Positions 12,385-23,614 of a stretch of DNA of 64,000 bases are shown here, one piece after another. This stretch comes from Dermatemys mawii. Taxonomy: Eukaryota; Chordata; Testudines; Dermatemydidae. The position numbers and the translations under genes were made by a program. Below the pieces are notes generated by a model that saw nothing but the letters and a program-made list of their open reading frames with translations, did not search any database and was not told the origin of the DNA. The number at the start of each line of letters is the position of its first letter. The stretch's first letter is position 1. The DNA is taken from assembly GCA_007922305.1 (NCBI GenBank), contig ML677386.1:14277585-14341584 (forward strand). The letters are read 5' to 3'.

Positions 12385-12690
12385 CAAAGGTGAAAGTAAG
12401 CCGGTGCACTATACCAGGGTGGCCTGGCCTCCCCACGAGGCAATTCAAAGGGGCTGGGGATCCCAGAAGTGGTTGGAGCCCCAGGCCATTTAAATTGCTG
12501 CCAGACCGCTGCTGCTGGAGCCCTGGGGTAGCGGTTGCAGGGCTCTGGTGGCTATTTAAAGGACCCGGGGCTCCCACTGCCTCTACCTCTCTGGCACTTC
12601 AAATAGCTGCCAGAGCCCCGCCACCACTACCCCAGGTTCCGGCAGGCTCCGGCGGCTATTTAAAGGGCCTGGGGTGGTAGTAGGACATTT
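12385..12690. repeat. GC-rich repeat with TATTTAAAG units
   Basis: A GC-rich island in AT-rich sequence. The phrases GGCTATTTAAAGGACCCGGG (12,550) and GGCTATTTAAAGGGCCTGGG (12,654) recur about 105 bp apart, and CCAGGCCATTTAAATTGCTG is a related, partly inverted unit. GCCAGAGCCCC and GGGCTCTGG form inverted matches. It looks like an internally repetitive non-autonomous transposon rather than a gene or a CpG-island promoter. Confidence 0.55.
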
Positions 12691-13767
12691 ATTCAATCCA
12701 TAACAATTTCTAAATGCACTCAAAGCACTAAATGCACTAAATGCACTCAAGAAGCTTAAAAATTGATTCTTGACAAACAAAAGATGTATGTTTAAACAGT
12801 CTATGTAAATGATTGCTCATTGTACCATTAACTTGCTGTATTCTGACTGGTTTAAAGGATAACCCTACTGTGTACATGGGCTTGCACTTGAAGAGAATGA
12901 TATTTTATAATACTGAATTTGATTTTATGGAGGTGAACAGTCCTTTGAGAGCTTTTGTGGTGGGTCAAAAGTATGTTTTATAAAATTCTGATTAGAAATA
13001 CTAATCATTGGCCAAACAGACAGCAGCTACCTCCAAACACTACTGAACTTTAAGTCTTTGATCATTTAAAACAAGATTGAGAAAAGCACTAGAGAATCCA
13101 CTCCTGGACTGGCAGCAGGGAATGGACATAAGTCTTTTAGAAAGCTAATTTAATTCATTTTCAGGCTAGCACTAGTTGAAAGTAGGATGGTTTAGAATTG
13201 CAGTAACTGCTGGTAATCTGATCGGTTGGCAGAAATTTGATTTTGGTCAGCAAATACACATAAATGTATGCAAACTGTGTGTTATATTTATCTGAGCTTT
13301 GCGATTGTGAATATTAAGATATTGGCAATGCTGGCACCTAGCACAGAAACCAGAGATATCCAATATTACTGATTAGGATCCAAAGTGAACTAATTTATGC
13401 ACAGGCCTGTCTCTTCAATAGGAGGGTAACCTTCTACAAGAAAGTCTGCCCCAGTTGCCATTCTAGCAGGATAACAAGGAGTTTAGGAGGCATATGCCTT
13501 AATCTGATCAGCATTATTGAACAGAGATTGCTTATTAGCCTTTGGAATTATGCAAGAATCTTCAAGACAGTACAAATGAGCGGGGGGAAACACAAAGAAA
13601 CCTCTCCAAAACCCCCTGGAACTACTAACCTGATCTCACACGACCACAAAATGTGATGCACCTGCACTAGAATTTTATACAGGAATATACTCCACAGAAT
13701 TCTCATATTTATTACTCTACTTGGCTTTCTTGTGATTTGAACTGACTCTTACAGAACATTTGACATC
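12691..13767. other. Unannotated intron
   Basis: No gene or confident repeat recognised. Ordinary AT-rich intron; the left edge has a short CACTAAATGCACT tandem (about 12,713-12,750). Confidence 0.5.
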
Positions 13768-14482
13768 TGTGATAGAGGAGGGTCAGGGAGCTGTGATAGA
13801 GTGCTTGAGGGGAAATATGTAAACTCAAGGCTAATTAGGGTGTGGCTCCCTGTAGACTAGGGAAGCTGGCGGCAGGTTAATTGGAGCACCTGCAGTCAAT
13901 TAAGGCCCTGTTAGGAACCCAATAAAAATCCCCTGCTTCAGGCAGATGGAGGAGGAGGAAAGGAGCTGGAGCAGACAGCAGTTTGGAGGAGTGGGAGCAG
14001 AGTGTTCGGTGTTGGAGTGGAGAGCAGTTGGAAGGAGTTGAAGCAGAGTGTTTGGTGTTGGAGCTGAGAGCAGTTTGAAGGCATTGAAGCAGAGTGTTTG
14101 GTGTTGGAGCGGAAAGCAGTTTGGAGGAAAGCAGAGAATAGTTTGGAGAAGTGCTGCAGTGAATTAAGAAGACCCAGACCCTAGGTAAAGGGACACCTGG
14201 TTTGTGCAGAGAGAGGGCAGAAAGCCCCACAAGATGAAAGGCAGGAGAGGGAAGTAGCCCAGGGGAAGGAACAGCTAGTTCAAGTGGTTACTGCTATCCC
14301 CAGGGCCCCTAGGCTGGGACCCGGAGTAGAGGTCGGGCCCGGGTCCCTCCCTCTCCACTTCCCTCCCTAGGATACTAGTGGAGCAGTTAATACCATGTTC
14401 AGGGGCAAGAAATGGCACCCTGAACTCCCCACAAGAAGAGAAAGCGCGGGACCCATCATAATAGTGCCGGCAATTTGCCACA
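13768..14482. mobile_element. Solo LTR with 4-bp target duplication
   Basis: A 715-bp block starting TGTGATAGAG and ending TTTGCCACA, flanked by CATC on both sides (13,764-13,767 and 14,483-14,486). TG...CA ends plus a 4-bp duplication are the signature of LTR-retroelement integration. The 5' part contains CCAATAAAAATCC, a possible TATA-like site. Three ~46-bp tandem units, each with GCAGAGTGTTTGGTGTTGG, start near 13,997, 14,043 and 14,089. No coding remnants are present, so it is a solo LTR. Orientation is not certain. Confidence 0.72.
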
Positions 14483-15100
14483 CATCCCATCAGTTTCTGT
14501 AATTATCTACCATCCCTACAGATTCCATAGCTTCCAATTTTTGAATCATCCTCAATTTTCACTTGAACATTAAATGTCCATGGGGTTGCACTTATTTTTC
14601 AAAGGGAGAAATCCCATTTAATAGCCATGCTATAATAATGTGAACCAACTTAGCGGACAGTTATCACATTGCTTGTAAACACATTAACTATGAAGCTTAG
14701 AAGAGACACTATGTGCATCTATTTCTATCTTGAACAGAACTGTCACAAGAATGTTGTAGATGCATGCATGTACCATAAACACTAACTGTATGCCCAGAAT
14801 AACATTTTTACAAGGCTTTATTTCATTATCCATGATGTAATTTAGGAGACTACCAACTGCAGCTGTGGGAGTGCTAACTGCCTAATGGGCAGGTGCATTA
14901 CCTGTGGTCATATATGTGCATGTAGGATATGAACTAGTAGGCTGAGGAATCAAATTGTTTGAAACCTTTTAAAATAATTAACATATTAGACAAATATGTT
15001 ATGTTATGGCTAAAAGAGCTTATGTGATTTGTAGTGTTCAAAGAGGTATTTTCCCTCCATACCCAAATTAGAAGCAGTATTTTGTAATATCCTATAAGAC
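14483..15100. other. Unannotated intron
   Basis: No recognised gene or repeat. AT-rich intronic sequence. Confidence 0.5.
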
Positions 15101-17995
15101 GGCCTTGAAGGACAGGATACAGACACTTAAAAATACCCTCATGAAACTTCATGGAAAAAACTCGTGCAGCTACAGACAGACATCTTCTTTTCCAAATGTA
15201 AACAGACAGACATTGTACCAAAAGGACTGAAGGTAAAAAATCCATTACAATCAACATAACCCAGGCAGACTATGGTGAGAGATTATACCACACACTCTCA
15301 AAGAAACTGCGGAATCACCTGATCAACATCCTACACAGCAAACAGAAGAAGATCAGGAATGAGCTCTCAATGGAGACTCATTTAAAAAAAAAAAAACATC
15401 TTCCATACAAACTTCCTCGTGGCTGGACTCTACAAAAACTAGACAAGCCATTTACAACACAAACTTTGATTTTCTACAGAGAAAAAAGGACACTAAACTA
15501 ACTAAACTCTTACATGCCACAAGGGGCCACCAACAGTGGTACTCTTAACTTGTCCAACAATATTGTTAACCTATCCAGCAACACCTTTAACCTGGAAAAG
15601 TCGTCTGTCTGATCTCGGAGCCTCTCTTTCTGCCCAAATACCCCCACAAACATGATCCAGTTCTGCAGTGACCTGGAATCCTACTTTCACCATCTCCAAA
15701 TTGAGGAATATTTCCACCACATCACTGAACATCACACTAACCCACAGAAACCTTCCTACCAAAGCTACAAAAAGAAGGATTCTGCATGGACTCCTCCTGA
15801 TGGTCGAAGCAACAGACTTGACTTCTACATAGAGTGCTTCCACCAACATGCATGAGCTGAAACTGTGGAAAAGCAGCATCACTTGCACCATAACTTCAGC
15901 TGTTCAGAACACACCACCATCCACAGCCTCAGAAACAACTCTGACATTATAATCAAAAAGGCTGAGAAAGGAGGTGCTATAGTCATCATCAATAGGTCGG
16001 AGTATGAATGAGAGGCTCCTAGGCAACTCTCTGACACCACATTCTACAGGTCATTACCCTCTGATCCCACCAAAAAAATCCTGCAACATCTGCTCAAGAA
16101 ACTCCCTGAAGAAGCACAGAAACAAGTCTACATAGACACACCCCTAGAGCCCTGACAAAGAGTATTCTGTTTGCTACCCAAGATCCATAAACCTGGGAAT
16201 CCTGTACCCCCCCATCATCTCAGGCATTGGCACCCTGACAGCACAATTGTCTGGTTATGTGGACTCTCTCCTCAAGCTCTACGCTATCATACTCAAATAT
16301 CTTTGAGACACCACTGACTTCCTGAGGAAAGTACAATCCATTGGTGATCTTCTAGAAAACACCATCGTAGCCATTATGGATGTAAAAGCTCTCTGCAACA
16401 ACATTCCACACAAAGATGGACTACAAGCTGTCAGGAACAACATCCTCAATAATGTCACGGCAAATCTGGTGGCTGAGGTTTGTGACTTTGTCCTTACCCA
16501 CAAATATTTCACATTTGGGGACATTTTATACCTCTATGTCAGCAGTGCAGCTATGAGTACCCACATAGCCCTACAGTATGCCAAAATTTTTATGGCGGAC
16601 TTAGAACAACACTTCCTCGACATTTGTCCCCTTGCACCTCTACTCTATTTGTGCTACATTGATGACATCTTCATCATCTGGGAGGGAGGCCCTTGAGGAA
16701 TTCCACCAGAATTTAAACAATTTCTACCCCACCATCAACCTCAGCTTGGACCAGTCCACACAATAGATCTACTTCCTGAACACTACTTTGGAAATAAGCA
16801 ATGGTCACATAAACATCATCCCATACGGGAAACCTACTGACCACTATACTTACCTACATGCCTCCAGCTTTCATTCAGACCACATCACATCACATCACAT
16901 GATCCATTGTCTACAGCCAAGCTCTAAAATACAACCATATTTTCTCCAGTCCCTCAGACAGAGACAAACACCTACAGGATATATATCTAGTGTTATTAAA
17001 ACTACAATACCCACTTGAGGAAGTGAAGAAACAGATTGACAGAGTGAGACGGGTACCCAGAAGTCACCTACTACAGGACAGACCCAACAAGGAAAGTAAC
17101 AGAATACCACTAGCAATCACCTACAGCCCACCACTAAAACTTCTCCAGTGCATCATAAACGATCTACAGTCTATCCTGAAGGATGAATCCTCATTCTCAC
17201 AGACCTTAGGATACAGGCCAGACCTCGCTTACAGACAGCTACCCTACCTGAAGCAAATATTCACCAGCTACTACACACTATAGAAACACTAACCCAGGAA
17301 CCAATCCCTGCAACAAACCATGTTGCCAACTCTGTTTGCATATCTATTCAAGGGACACCATCATAGGACCTCACCACATCACCCATATCATCAGGGGCTC
17401 ATTCACTTGCACATTTGCCAATGTGATATATACCATCATGTGCCAGCAATGTTCCTCTGCCATGTACATTGGCCATACAGGACAGTCTCTATGCAAAAGA
17501 ATAAATGGACACTAATCAGACATCAAGACGCGTAACATTCAAAAACCAATAGGAGAGGACTTCAATCTCCCTGGACACAAAATGACAGACTTAAAAGTGG
17601 CTATTCTTCAACAAAAAAACTTCAAAAACAGACTTCAATGAGAAGCTGCAGAACTGGAATTAATTTGCAAACTTGACACCATCAAATTGGGCCCGAATGA
17701 AGACTGGGAGTGGCTGGATCACTACAAAAAATAATTTTCCCTCCATTGATACTCATACCTTCTTGTCAACTGTTGGGAATGGGCCACATCTACCCTAATT
17801 GAATTGGCCTCATTAGCACTGACCCTCCACTCAGTAAAGCAACTCCCATATTTTCATGTGCTGTATATTTATACATACCTACTATATTTTCCACTCCAAG
17901 CATCTGATGAAGTGGGTTATAGCCCATGAAAGCTTATGTCCAAATAAATTTTTATGTCTCCAAGGTGCCACAAGGACTCCTCGTTGTTTTTATAA
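15101..17995 (+). mobile_element. Near full-length Penelope-like element (RT + GIY-YIG), decayed
   Basis: About 2.9 kb. A single ORF is broken by several stops and frameshifts. Recognisable parts in order: an N-terminal segment with L-P-R-G-W-T-L-Q-K-L-D-K-P-F (about 15,415-15,455); K-I-H-K-P-G (near 16,185); the RT catalytic motif Y-I-D-D-I-F (16,655-16,672); and a C-terminal GIY-YIG nuclease segment with V-I-Y-T-I (17,423-17,437), C-Q-Q-C, and Y-I-G-H-T-G (from 17,465). The C-terminus runs to about 17,733. The non-coding tail holds a hammerhead-like motif and ends CTCCTCGTTGTTTTT. Similar strings flank it (ATATCCTATAAGAC and ATATCTAAGAC), perhaps a degraded target duplication. Not functional. 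Confidence 0.88.
17904..17941 (+). ncRNA. Hammerhead ribozyme-like core in Penelope tail
   Basis: CTGATGA (17,904-17,910) and GAAA (17,928-17,931) are separated by a stem-loop with TGGG...CCCA arms. GCTTATGTCC follows as a candidate stem III/cleavage side. This is the conserved core arrangement of a hammerhead ribozyme. Penelope-like elements are known to carry such motifs (published by Cervera and De la Peña). In this copy stem II has a mismatch/bulge and stem III is altered, so activity is doubtful. Confidence 0.6.
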
Positions 17996-19196
17996 AAATA
18001 TCTAAGACTTTCCTGCTGAACTCTAGTGAGATGGTAACTCTACATAGTAAGTCTGTTGTTGAGGGAGGAGAGGATGGAATAATGGCATGACACACTTCAT
18101 AAGGGTTTTATTTTTATATTTCAACTTAAAACAGGGCTAGACATACAGGAATGGAAGCTTGCAGAAAATTTAAATATAGAGGAAAATTGAGGGAAGGTGG
18201 CAGCTATTTTGAAAAGAGGTACTTCCATAGTATTGATCTGTTTCCAAAAAACAATCCTATGAAAGGTCAGATTTCATGGAAATCCTGGGGAAAAAATCAT
18301 GTTGCTGATTTTTACGTCATGAATAATTTCACACACACCCCTCCATGTTTGCCACCACTTAAGGTGCTACAGTTAGCAATTACACGTACTATGGACAAGA
18401 TGCCTTTCTGAATTACATAAAAGCAATGTTACAGAGACAATGTCTCTCTACTATGCTGAGGCCAGCATGGCTTTCTGAAAATAATTTGCTTTCATTTAAA
18501 GATTTATAAATTATTCTAAACAGCAAGAGATTACTTCCCCCTATATCAGGACACTTATAAATGAATTTGAATACTGTCCAGCAAGACTTTGTATTTGAAT
18601 TAGATTAAGTTAAAACATACCAAGAAAAGTGCATTCATTCAAGGGTTTATGACAGCAAATTAGCTATGTGTCAATTGTCCTTGATCATTACCTAAAAGAG
18701 TTCATCTCATAGCAAGCACAGGAAATACTGTTCTGTTGTGGGTTGGAGAACATTCAGGGGATTTACTGTTTTAATACCAGTTTGTGCAATTTAAACAAGC
18801 TACAAGATTATGGATTTTAACTGAGATAATGATTTGTGAAGGTTATGCATTCTTTTATAAAAACATTAATCAGAAGTTTGACATTTTCTTGTTAAACAAG
18901 AATAACCTCTTAATTTCTTTTGCCTTGAAAAGAACCGACCTCCCTGAGTATAGCTTGATTTATAACCCCAGTTGACTATTTTGCTAATCTTTCTGATCAA
19001 TTCTTTGCAGATTCTTTAGTCCAATATTTGTAGACATTGTAGAGGTTGTTGGTGATGTTTTTGGAGAGCATATGGAAAAAGAGGGGCCTTTTACTAGGTA
19101 CAATAGTTAGCAATACAGCACAATAACTGGAAGATATGGAAACAAGGCAGATTATGCCTGAAAATCATTTTATATAATAAAAGTATTACCCTAGAT
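17996..19196. other. Unannotated intron
   Basis: About 1.2 kb without recognised genes. The open frames here have no family resemblance. Confidence 0.5.
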
Positions 19197-19327
19197 CAGT
19201 AGTTGTCAACCTTTTTTCATTCATGAACCCCTATACAATTGCAAATGGAGGTGAAGACCCCTTCTGAAAATTTAGACATAGTCTGCGGAGCCCCAAGTGT
19301 CTGCAGACCACAGGTTGAAAATCACTG
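19197..19327. mobile_element. hAT-like MITE
   Basis: 131 bp with imperfect terminal inverted repeats: the left end CAGTAGTTGTCAACCTTTT, and the complement of the right end CAGTGATTTTCAACCTG. The flanking octamers CCCTAGAT and CATTAGAC match at 5 of 8 positions, consistent with an old 8-bp target duplication. Non-coding. Confidence 0.65.
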
Positions 19328-19435
19328 CATTAGACTGAATGTTAAAATGGAAACCAAACAATGCAATATCAAAGACATTCTCTTTCCCTTTAAATAACAA
19401 ATGTAAGCACAAACAATCCAATTTGAAAAAAATAT

Positions 19436-19805
19436 ACAGAATCATAGAATATCAGGGTTGGAAGGGTCCTCAGGAGGTCATCTAGTCCAACCCCCTGCAC
19501 AAAGCAGGATCAATTCCCAATTAAATCATCCCAGCCAGGGCTTTGTCAAACCTGACCTTAAAAACCTCTAAGAAAGAAGATTCCACCATCTCCCTAGGTA
19601 ACTCATTCCAGGGCTTCACCACTCTCCTAGTGAAAAAGTTTTCCCTAATATCCAACCTGAACCTCCCCGACTGCAACTTAAGACCATTACTCCGTGTTCT
19701 GTCATCTGGTACCACTGAGAACAGTCTAGATCCATCCACTTTGGAACCCCCTTTCAGGTAGATGAAAGCAGCTATCAAATCTCCCCTCAGTCTTCTCCAC
19801 TAAAG
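19436..19805 (-). mobile_element. CR1 3' end, antisense
   Basis: Starts with the reverse complement of the CR1 3' terminus (ACAGAATCATAGAATATCAGG, then TTGGAAGGG...GGTCATCTAGTCCAACCCCCTG). On the minus strand the phrase [17 protein letters not shown] matches the equivalent part of the copy ending at 5,950. Severely 5'-truncated. Confidence 0.9.
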
Positions 19806-20101
19806 ACACTAAAAATCCTCCACTAAAGACACTTTCTTTGATATTTCAACCAGGTTTCATCATTGTCTAAGCAAAATCTTGGAAAAGGACATCTACAGTA
19901 TCTGATTACCACATGAAAAATAATTGCTTTAATCATTCTGTCAACCCTCTATACACAATACAGTACAGAACCCAGCCTTCTGTAGGTAACAGAGTGCTCC
20001 ACTTGGTCTGAGCACACACTTCTCACTGAGAGATCCACCATGAGACAAAGACATTATTTGACCTTTATCTGGCAAATCAAATGACTTTCCCCATCAGACT
20101 C

Positions 20102-20552
20102 TGTTGCAGGGCAGAGGTTTTAAAAACCTCTGATGCCTGCTAAAGACCCAGCTTCCCTGCAGGGTGGCTGGGTTAAAGGGCTAAAACCGTGAGCAGGGAG
20201 TCCATCTGAAGCACTAATTAGGGCAGGCTCAGTGAAACCTACTGAGCCAGGTGGAACCAGTTGGGTTGGTGACTGGGGAAGAGTATATAGCCCAGGGAAG
20301 AGCTCAGAGAGGGGGCTAGCCAGGCAGGAGGATAGGAGGGATCTAGCCCTGCCTCTGCTGGTTGAGACAAGCCTCGAGGGGCCAGAGGACCTGGTGAGGG
20401 GTCTGGTTTTGGAGAAGTTAGGACTATATCAGCACTGTAAATAAAAGAGCACAGGTGAAGCATCAGAGAGGAGTGTCTGAGACCCTTTCTTTGACCAGCC
20501 TAAGCACAGGGCACAGGGATTAGGGGAAGGAAACCTGTGCTGCCCCGTGACA
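20102..20552 (+). mobile_element. Solo LTR, 451 bp
   Basis: Begins TGTTGCAGGG and ends CCCCGTGACA, flanked by GACTC (20,097-20,101) and GACCC (20,553-20,557), a 5-bp target duplication with one change. In the plus orientation there is a TATA-type site (GAGTATATAGCC, about 20,281) and an AATAAA signal (20,440-20,445) about 160 bp later, the expected U3-R arrangement. No internal retroviral genes adjoin it. The short reading frames inside are incidental. Confidence 0.7.
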
Positions 20553-20557
20553 GACCC

Positions 20558-22773
20558 TGAATCACTTTTCTTTGTCTTAGTGCTGTAATTGATATGACCA
20601 GCTATGACATTATTTTCAATCACTTAATACAGTTTAATTTCTGGAACTTTGTTCTCTTGCTTTCACTCTTATTCAACTATGCTTATGTGTGAATCCCACT
20701 TCTACATTCCACCACTACAATATCTCCTTAGATCCATTTCTTGACTTCTTCCTCTTTTCTAAATCATCTCTTGCCATCTATTTTCTGAAATCATATGTGA
20801 ATATGATTTCTACTTGCTATTTGAAAAATATTAATTGTTTTTTCATAGAAAATTGCAGAGAGAGGGGAATTGTTTTATTCAAAATACCCCGCAAAATGTT
20901 TTCTTTTTTTCAAACCATAAACTGAAATATTTTATGGTTTTCAAAAACTGTTCTCAGTAATAATTTGTAATTTTGGGCAAAACTCTTCCATTTTTCAAAA
21001 ACTAAACAAACTCCCCCTCCTGCATATTTTTTAATGATTAACCAAATGTTCCAATTTATACCTAGAAATTTTCAGGTTTTGCTTTACAGTTTTTCATTGA
21101 CTTGCCTGTGCAAGTTTTCTTTTTAGTCAACAAGTCATTTTTCAAATAATCTTTTTTACCAGCCCTTGTACACACAACTCTATCACCCTCACTATTTCAA
21201 CTATGTCTTCATTTTCTCTCTCTATCAAACTTACCTATTTTTATGAGTCTGATAAGACTGAATTTAACTATCTGAATTCTACTATCTGAATTCTATCATA
21301 CTCATTGGAAAGTCTTAGCCAAATCTTCAATGCTTCCCTCTCCATCTTCTACTCAAATGTCACACTATCTTGACAGTCAGGAACTTAGATTTCTGATTTA
21401 GACCCAAAATCCTTTTGTGCCCCATTTCGCCTTCATCTGTCTACAGTCAAATTAGATCATTTCCCACAGGCACATTTGACAATGATTCAGGGAAAGCTTT
21501 TATCAGACTGTTTTCTCTCATCCTGGCTCCCACAATTCATTCCTTTTGTCTCTTTATATCTTTACTTTTCAAACGTCAATGACTCATCTCCCCACCCAGA
21601 CCTGGAAATAGGAACATATCTTTGCCAATTTCCCAAATCCTTACATTCATTTCAAAATCTAGTGCAAAAGTCTCTCAGATAGCAAGATTCCTTGAGCCTG
21701 TAGAGTTGCTCCTAATCTTTTAGAACCTCTCAGAAATTCCCTGATGGAAGGCGGATCGATCATAATAGTTATTTTCATGGAAAATACTCAATTTCAGTGA
21801 ACTTGTTATGAAATCCTTCCTGCCTGGCTTCCTACTAGTTCACCTGTCTAGCTCCAGATTCTTTAACAGCCCAACTCATGGGGAGCCAAGACCCTGGAAC
21901 CTTTCCTGCTTAGCCGGGTCCCTAAGTCTCCAGGCTCCTGACATTTGCAGCTCACTAAGCAGTCTGATGGGGAGCCAAGAGCTCTGGGAATACTGTTTCC
22001 CAAGCTCTCAGGGTTGCAGATCTTCTGCAGAAGGGGCTCTTGGAGTCTGCTTCCGGGGACTGCCCTGGAACCAAGGATCAATTTCCTTTTGTGGAGAATT
22101 CTGAAATGTTTGATTTTCATTCCAAATGTAAACAAAACTCATTTTTAAAATACTGAAATAGTCCATGAAACAGAATCACCTTTGTTTGCATTGCACTATA
22201 ATTTTTCTGTTCTGTAGCTCATTCCTATGGTCAGCAAATGTCAAATATCTTTCTATCCTCCCTACTTACCTCTCTGCAGATGGTGGACAATACTCCAGTG
22301 CTGCCCCATGTTATGTTCCTCATCTGTAGGAGCTTCCATGTCTTTCTTCACTCAACATTTATTTTAAATCCTCTTTCCCCTAATCTCACCACACCCTCTC
22401 TCAAACAAATAAAAACAACTTGAGTCTTTGGTGCTTCTCCAAGCTCATTCATTCTCCTTGAAAATTCTTCATAATGTCCTCTCCAGCTCCTCTACCACTA
22501 CTACCACTCTAATTTTACTGTCTAAAAGTAACCAGTGGAATGCTAGCTAGGTTTTTAAAATGCTTACAGTTGTAGTAATCCAAAATTCTATTAACAATTA
22601 GGAACCTTTTATTTTTGTAAGTAGGATTTTTACCCTGTCAGTGTCCTTTTATAGATAGCAGTTCACAGTGCACTCTGTATTCTATTTAATTGCCATTGAG
22701 GTTAGGCTTCTCCTCATGTGCAAAGGAAGGAGAGCTCTTTTTGTTCTTTACATATGCTGCAATGGTCCAAATA
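20558..22773. other. Unannotated intron, partly C/T-rich
   Basis: No supported gene. 20,870-21,170 has repeated TTTTTCAAA-type phrases and resembles AT-rich MITE debris like that at 43.75 kb. 21,180-22,500 is C/T-biased with small open frames on both strands; it might be an old LINE remnant but no family motif could be confirmed. Confidence 0.4.
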
Positions 22774-23090
22774 GAGTGTTGCCAACACTCATGATTTTAT
22801 TGCAAGTTCTATGATATTTGGTAATTTTTCTTCAAGACCAGCACCCAAAAATCAACTGATTACATGATAATTTCAGGTTTCATTTTTTAAAATGTATGTT
22901 GCTAGCCTTCATGGTTGTGGAGAAAAGCTTGAAAATGTGACCCAAGTGCACTCTAAAGGCTAAGAAATCAAATAAAAAGAACCAGAAATGTAATTGTTTA
23001 TTTAAAAAATCACATTATATTTAAGCCAGTCTCATGATTTTTGGGTTTGTCTGTCACATTGGTTTTGAATGCTTTAAGTTGGCAATAGCT
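22774..23090. mobile_element. MITE with GTTGCCAAC terminal inverted repeats
   Basis: The left end is GAGTGTTGCCAAC and the right end GTTGGCAATAGCT (inverted), about 317 bp apart. The left side has the phrase CTCATGATTTTATTGCAAG, and CTCATGATTTTTGGG lies near the right end. This is a common sauropsid non-autonomous DNA transposon. It lies 265 bp downstream of the last RGS7 exon in this window. Confidence 0.6.
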
Positions 23091-23355
23091 GAACGAAATA
23101 CATTTTTTCTGATTTAAAAAAACCCCAACTACTCCATGTCTCCATATCCAGAAAACAACATTGATCCTGGGGATATCTGTGATGCTTGAGTGGAAAAAAA
23201 TGTAATTAGACCACAGGCCACCACCACAAACAAATCTGTCCTCCCAAAACAGACAGCTCCCCTCTCTGCTGCTCCCAAATTACAGCTTTGCATGGATTCT
23301 CATGTTTATCCTTTGAAATGCTTACAATCAACAGAAGTTCCACATGTTTACTTAC

Positions 23356-23437
23356 CACCGGTCTGTGTACATCCCAAAACGCTCGCTCCTGGCTATCAAG
23401 GATTTTCCTTTCTATCTTGTCTCTTTTCTTGTCCACT
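23356..23437 (-). CDS. RGS7: RGS7 internal exon: basic linker before GGL domain, 82 bp
   Basis: Minus-strand exon of 82 bp with acceptor TTGACAG and donor GTAAGT. It completes the split Lys codon and then encodes [20 protein letters not shown] and then W-D-V-H-R-P-V, ending in phase 0. The K-K-R-D-K-I-E-R-K string fits RGS7. I recall R-K-K-D-K-T-E-R-K in mammalian RGS6, so this exon decides the paralogue. R7 RGS proteins form obligate dimers with Gbeta5 through the downstream GGL domain and speed GTP hydrolysis on Galpha-i/o, mainly in neurons. The next coding exon (starting near P-G-C-V-N in the family) was not found down to position 1, so the downstream intron exceeds 23 kb. Confidence 0.92.
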
Positions 23438-23537
23438 CTGTCAATGTTGCAATATATTTAAGACAAACAACATTAATTGTAGTGCCTCTAAAAATAGTCA
23501 ATGACAAATCCAGCAATAAAACTTTAAAGGAACTCAC

Positions 23538-23614
23538 TTTGCTTGTGCTTCTGCTTGCATAAAAATAAATTCCCACTTCCGGGCAAATGCTCGCTGTAGC
23601 CTGGCCAAACTCTC
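23538..23614 (-). CDS. RGS7: RGS7 internal exon: helical linker, 77 bp
   Basis: Minus-strand exon of 77 bp with acceptor TTTTCAG and donor GTGAGT. It encodes [20 protein letters not shown] and then A-E-A-Q-A plus two bases of a Lys codon. This is the helical linker of R7-family RGS proteins. The second residue is Ser, where I recall Asn in mammalian RGS6/7. It enters in phase 0 and leaves in phase 2, and the Lys codon is completed by the next exon only 100 bp away. The short intron (23,438-23,537) is unusual for this gene, whose other introns here are 2-17 kb. Confidence 0.93.

Noticed and set aside
12385..12690. CpG-island promoter
   Set aside because: The GC-rich block is an internally repetitive element with TATTTAAAG units; no exon or start follows it.
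13977..14120. Three 46-bp tandem units as a satellite or CRISPR-like array
   Set aside because: They lie inside a solo LTR with defined ends, have no spacers, and the genome is a vertebrate.
1..23355. GGL and RGS-box exons of RGS7
   Set aside because: No matching exon-like segments found on the minus strand. This is an eye search, so a short exon could be missed.
23206..23436. 76-codon minus-strand open frame including the RGS7 linker
   Set aside because: Only 23,356-23,437 is exon. The frame beyond the GTAAGT donor at 23,350-23,355 is intron read-through.
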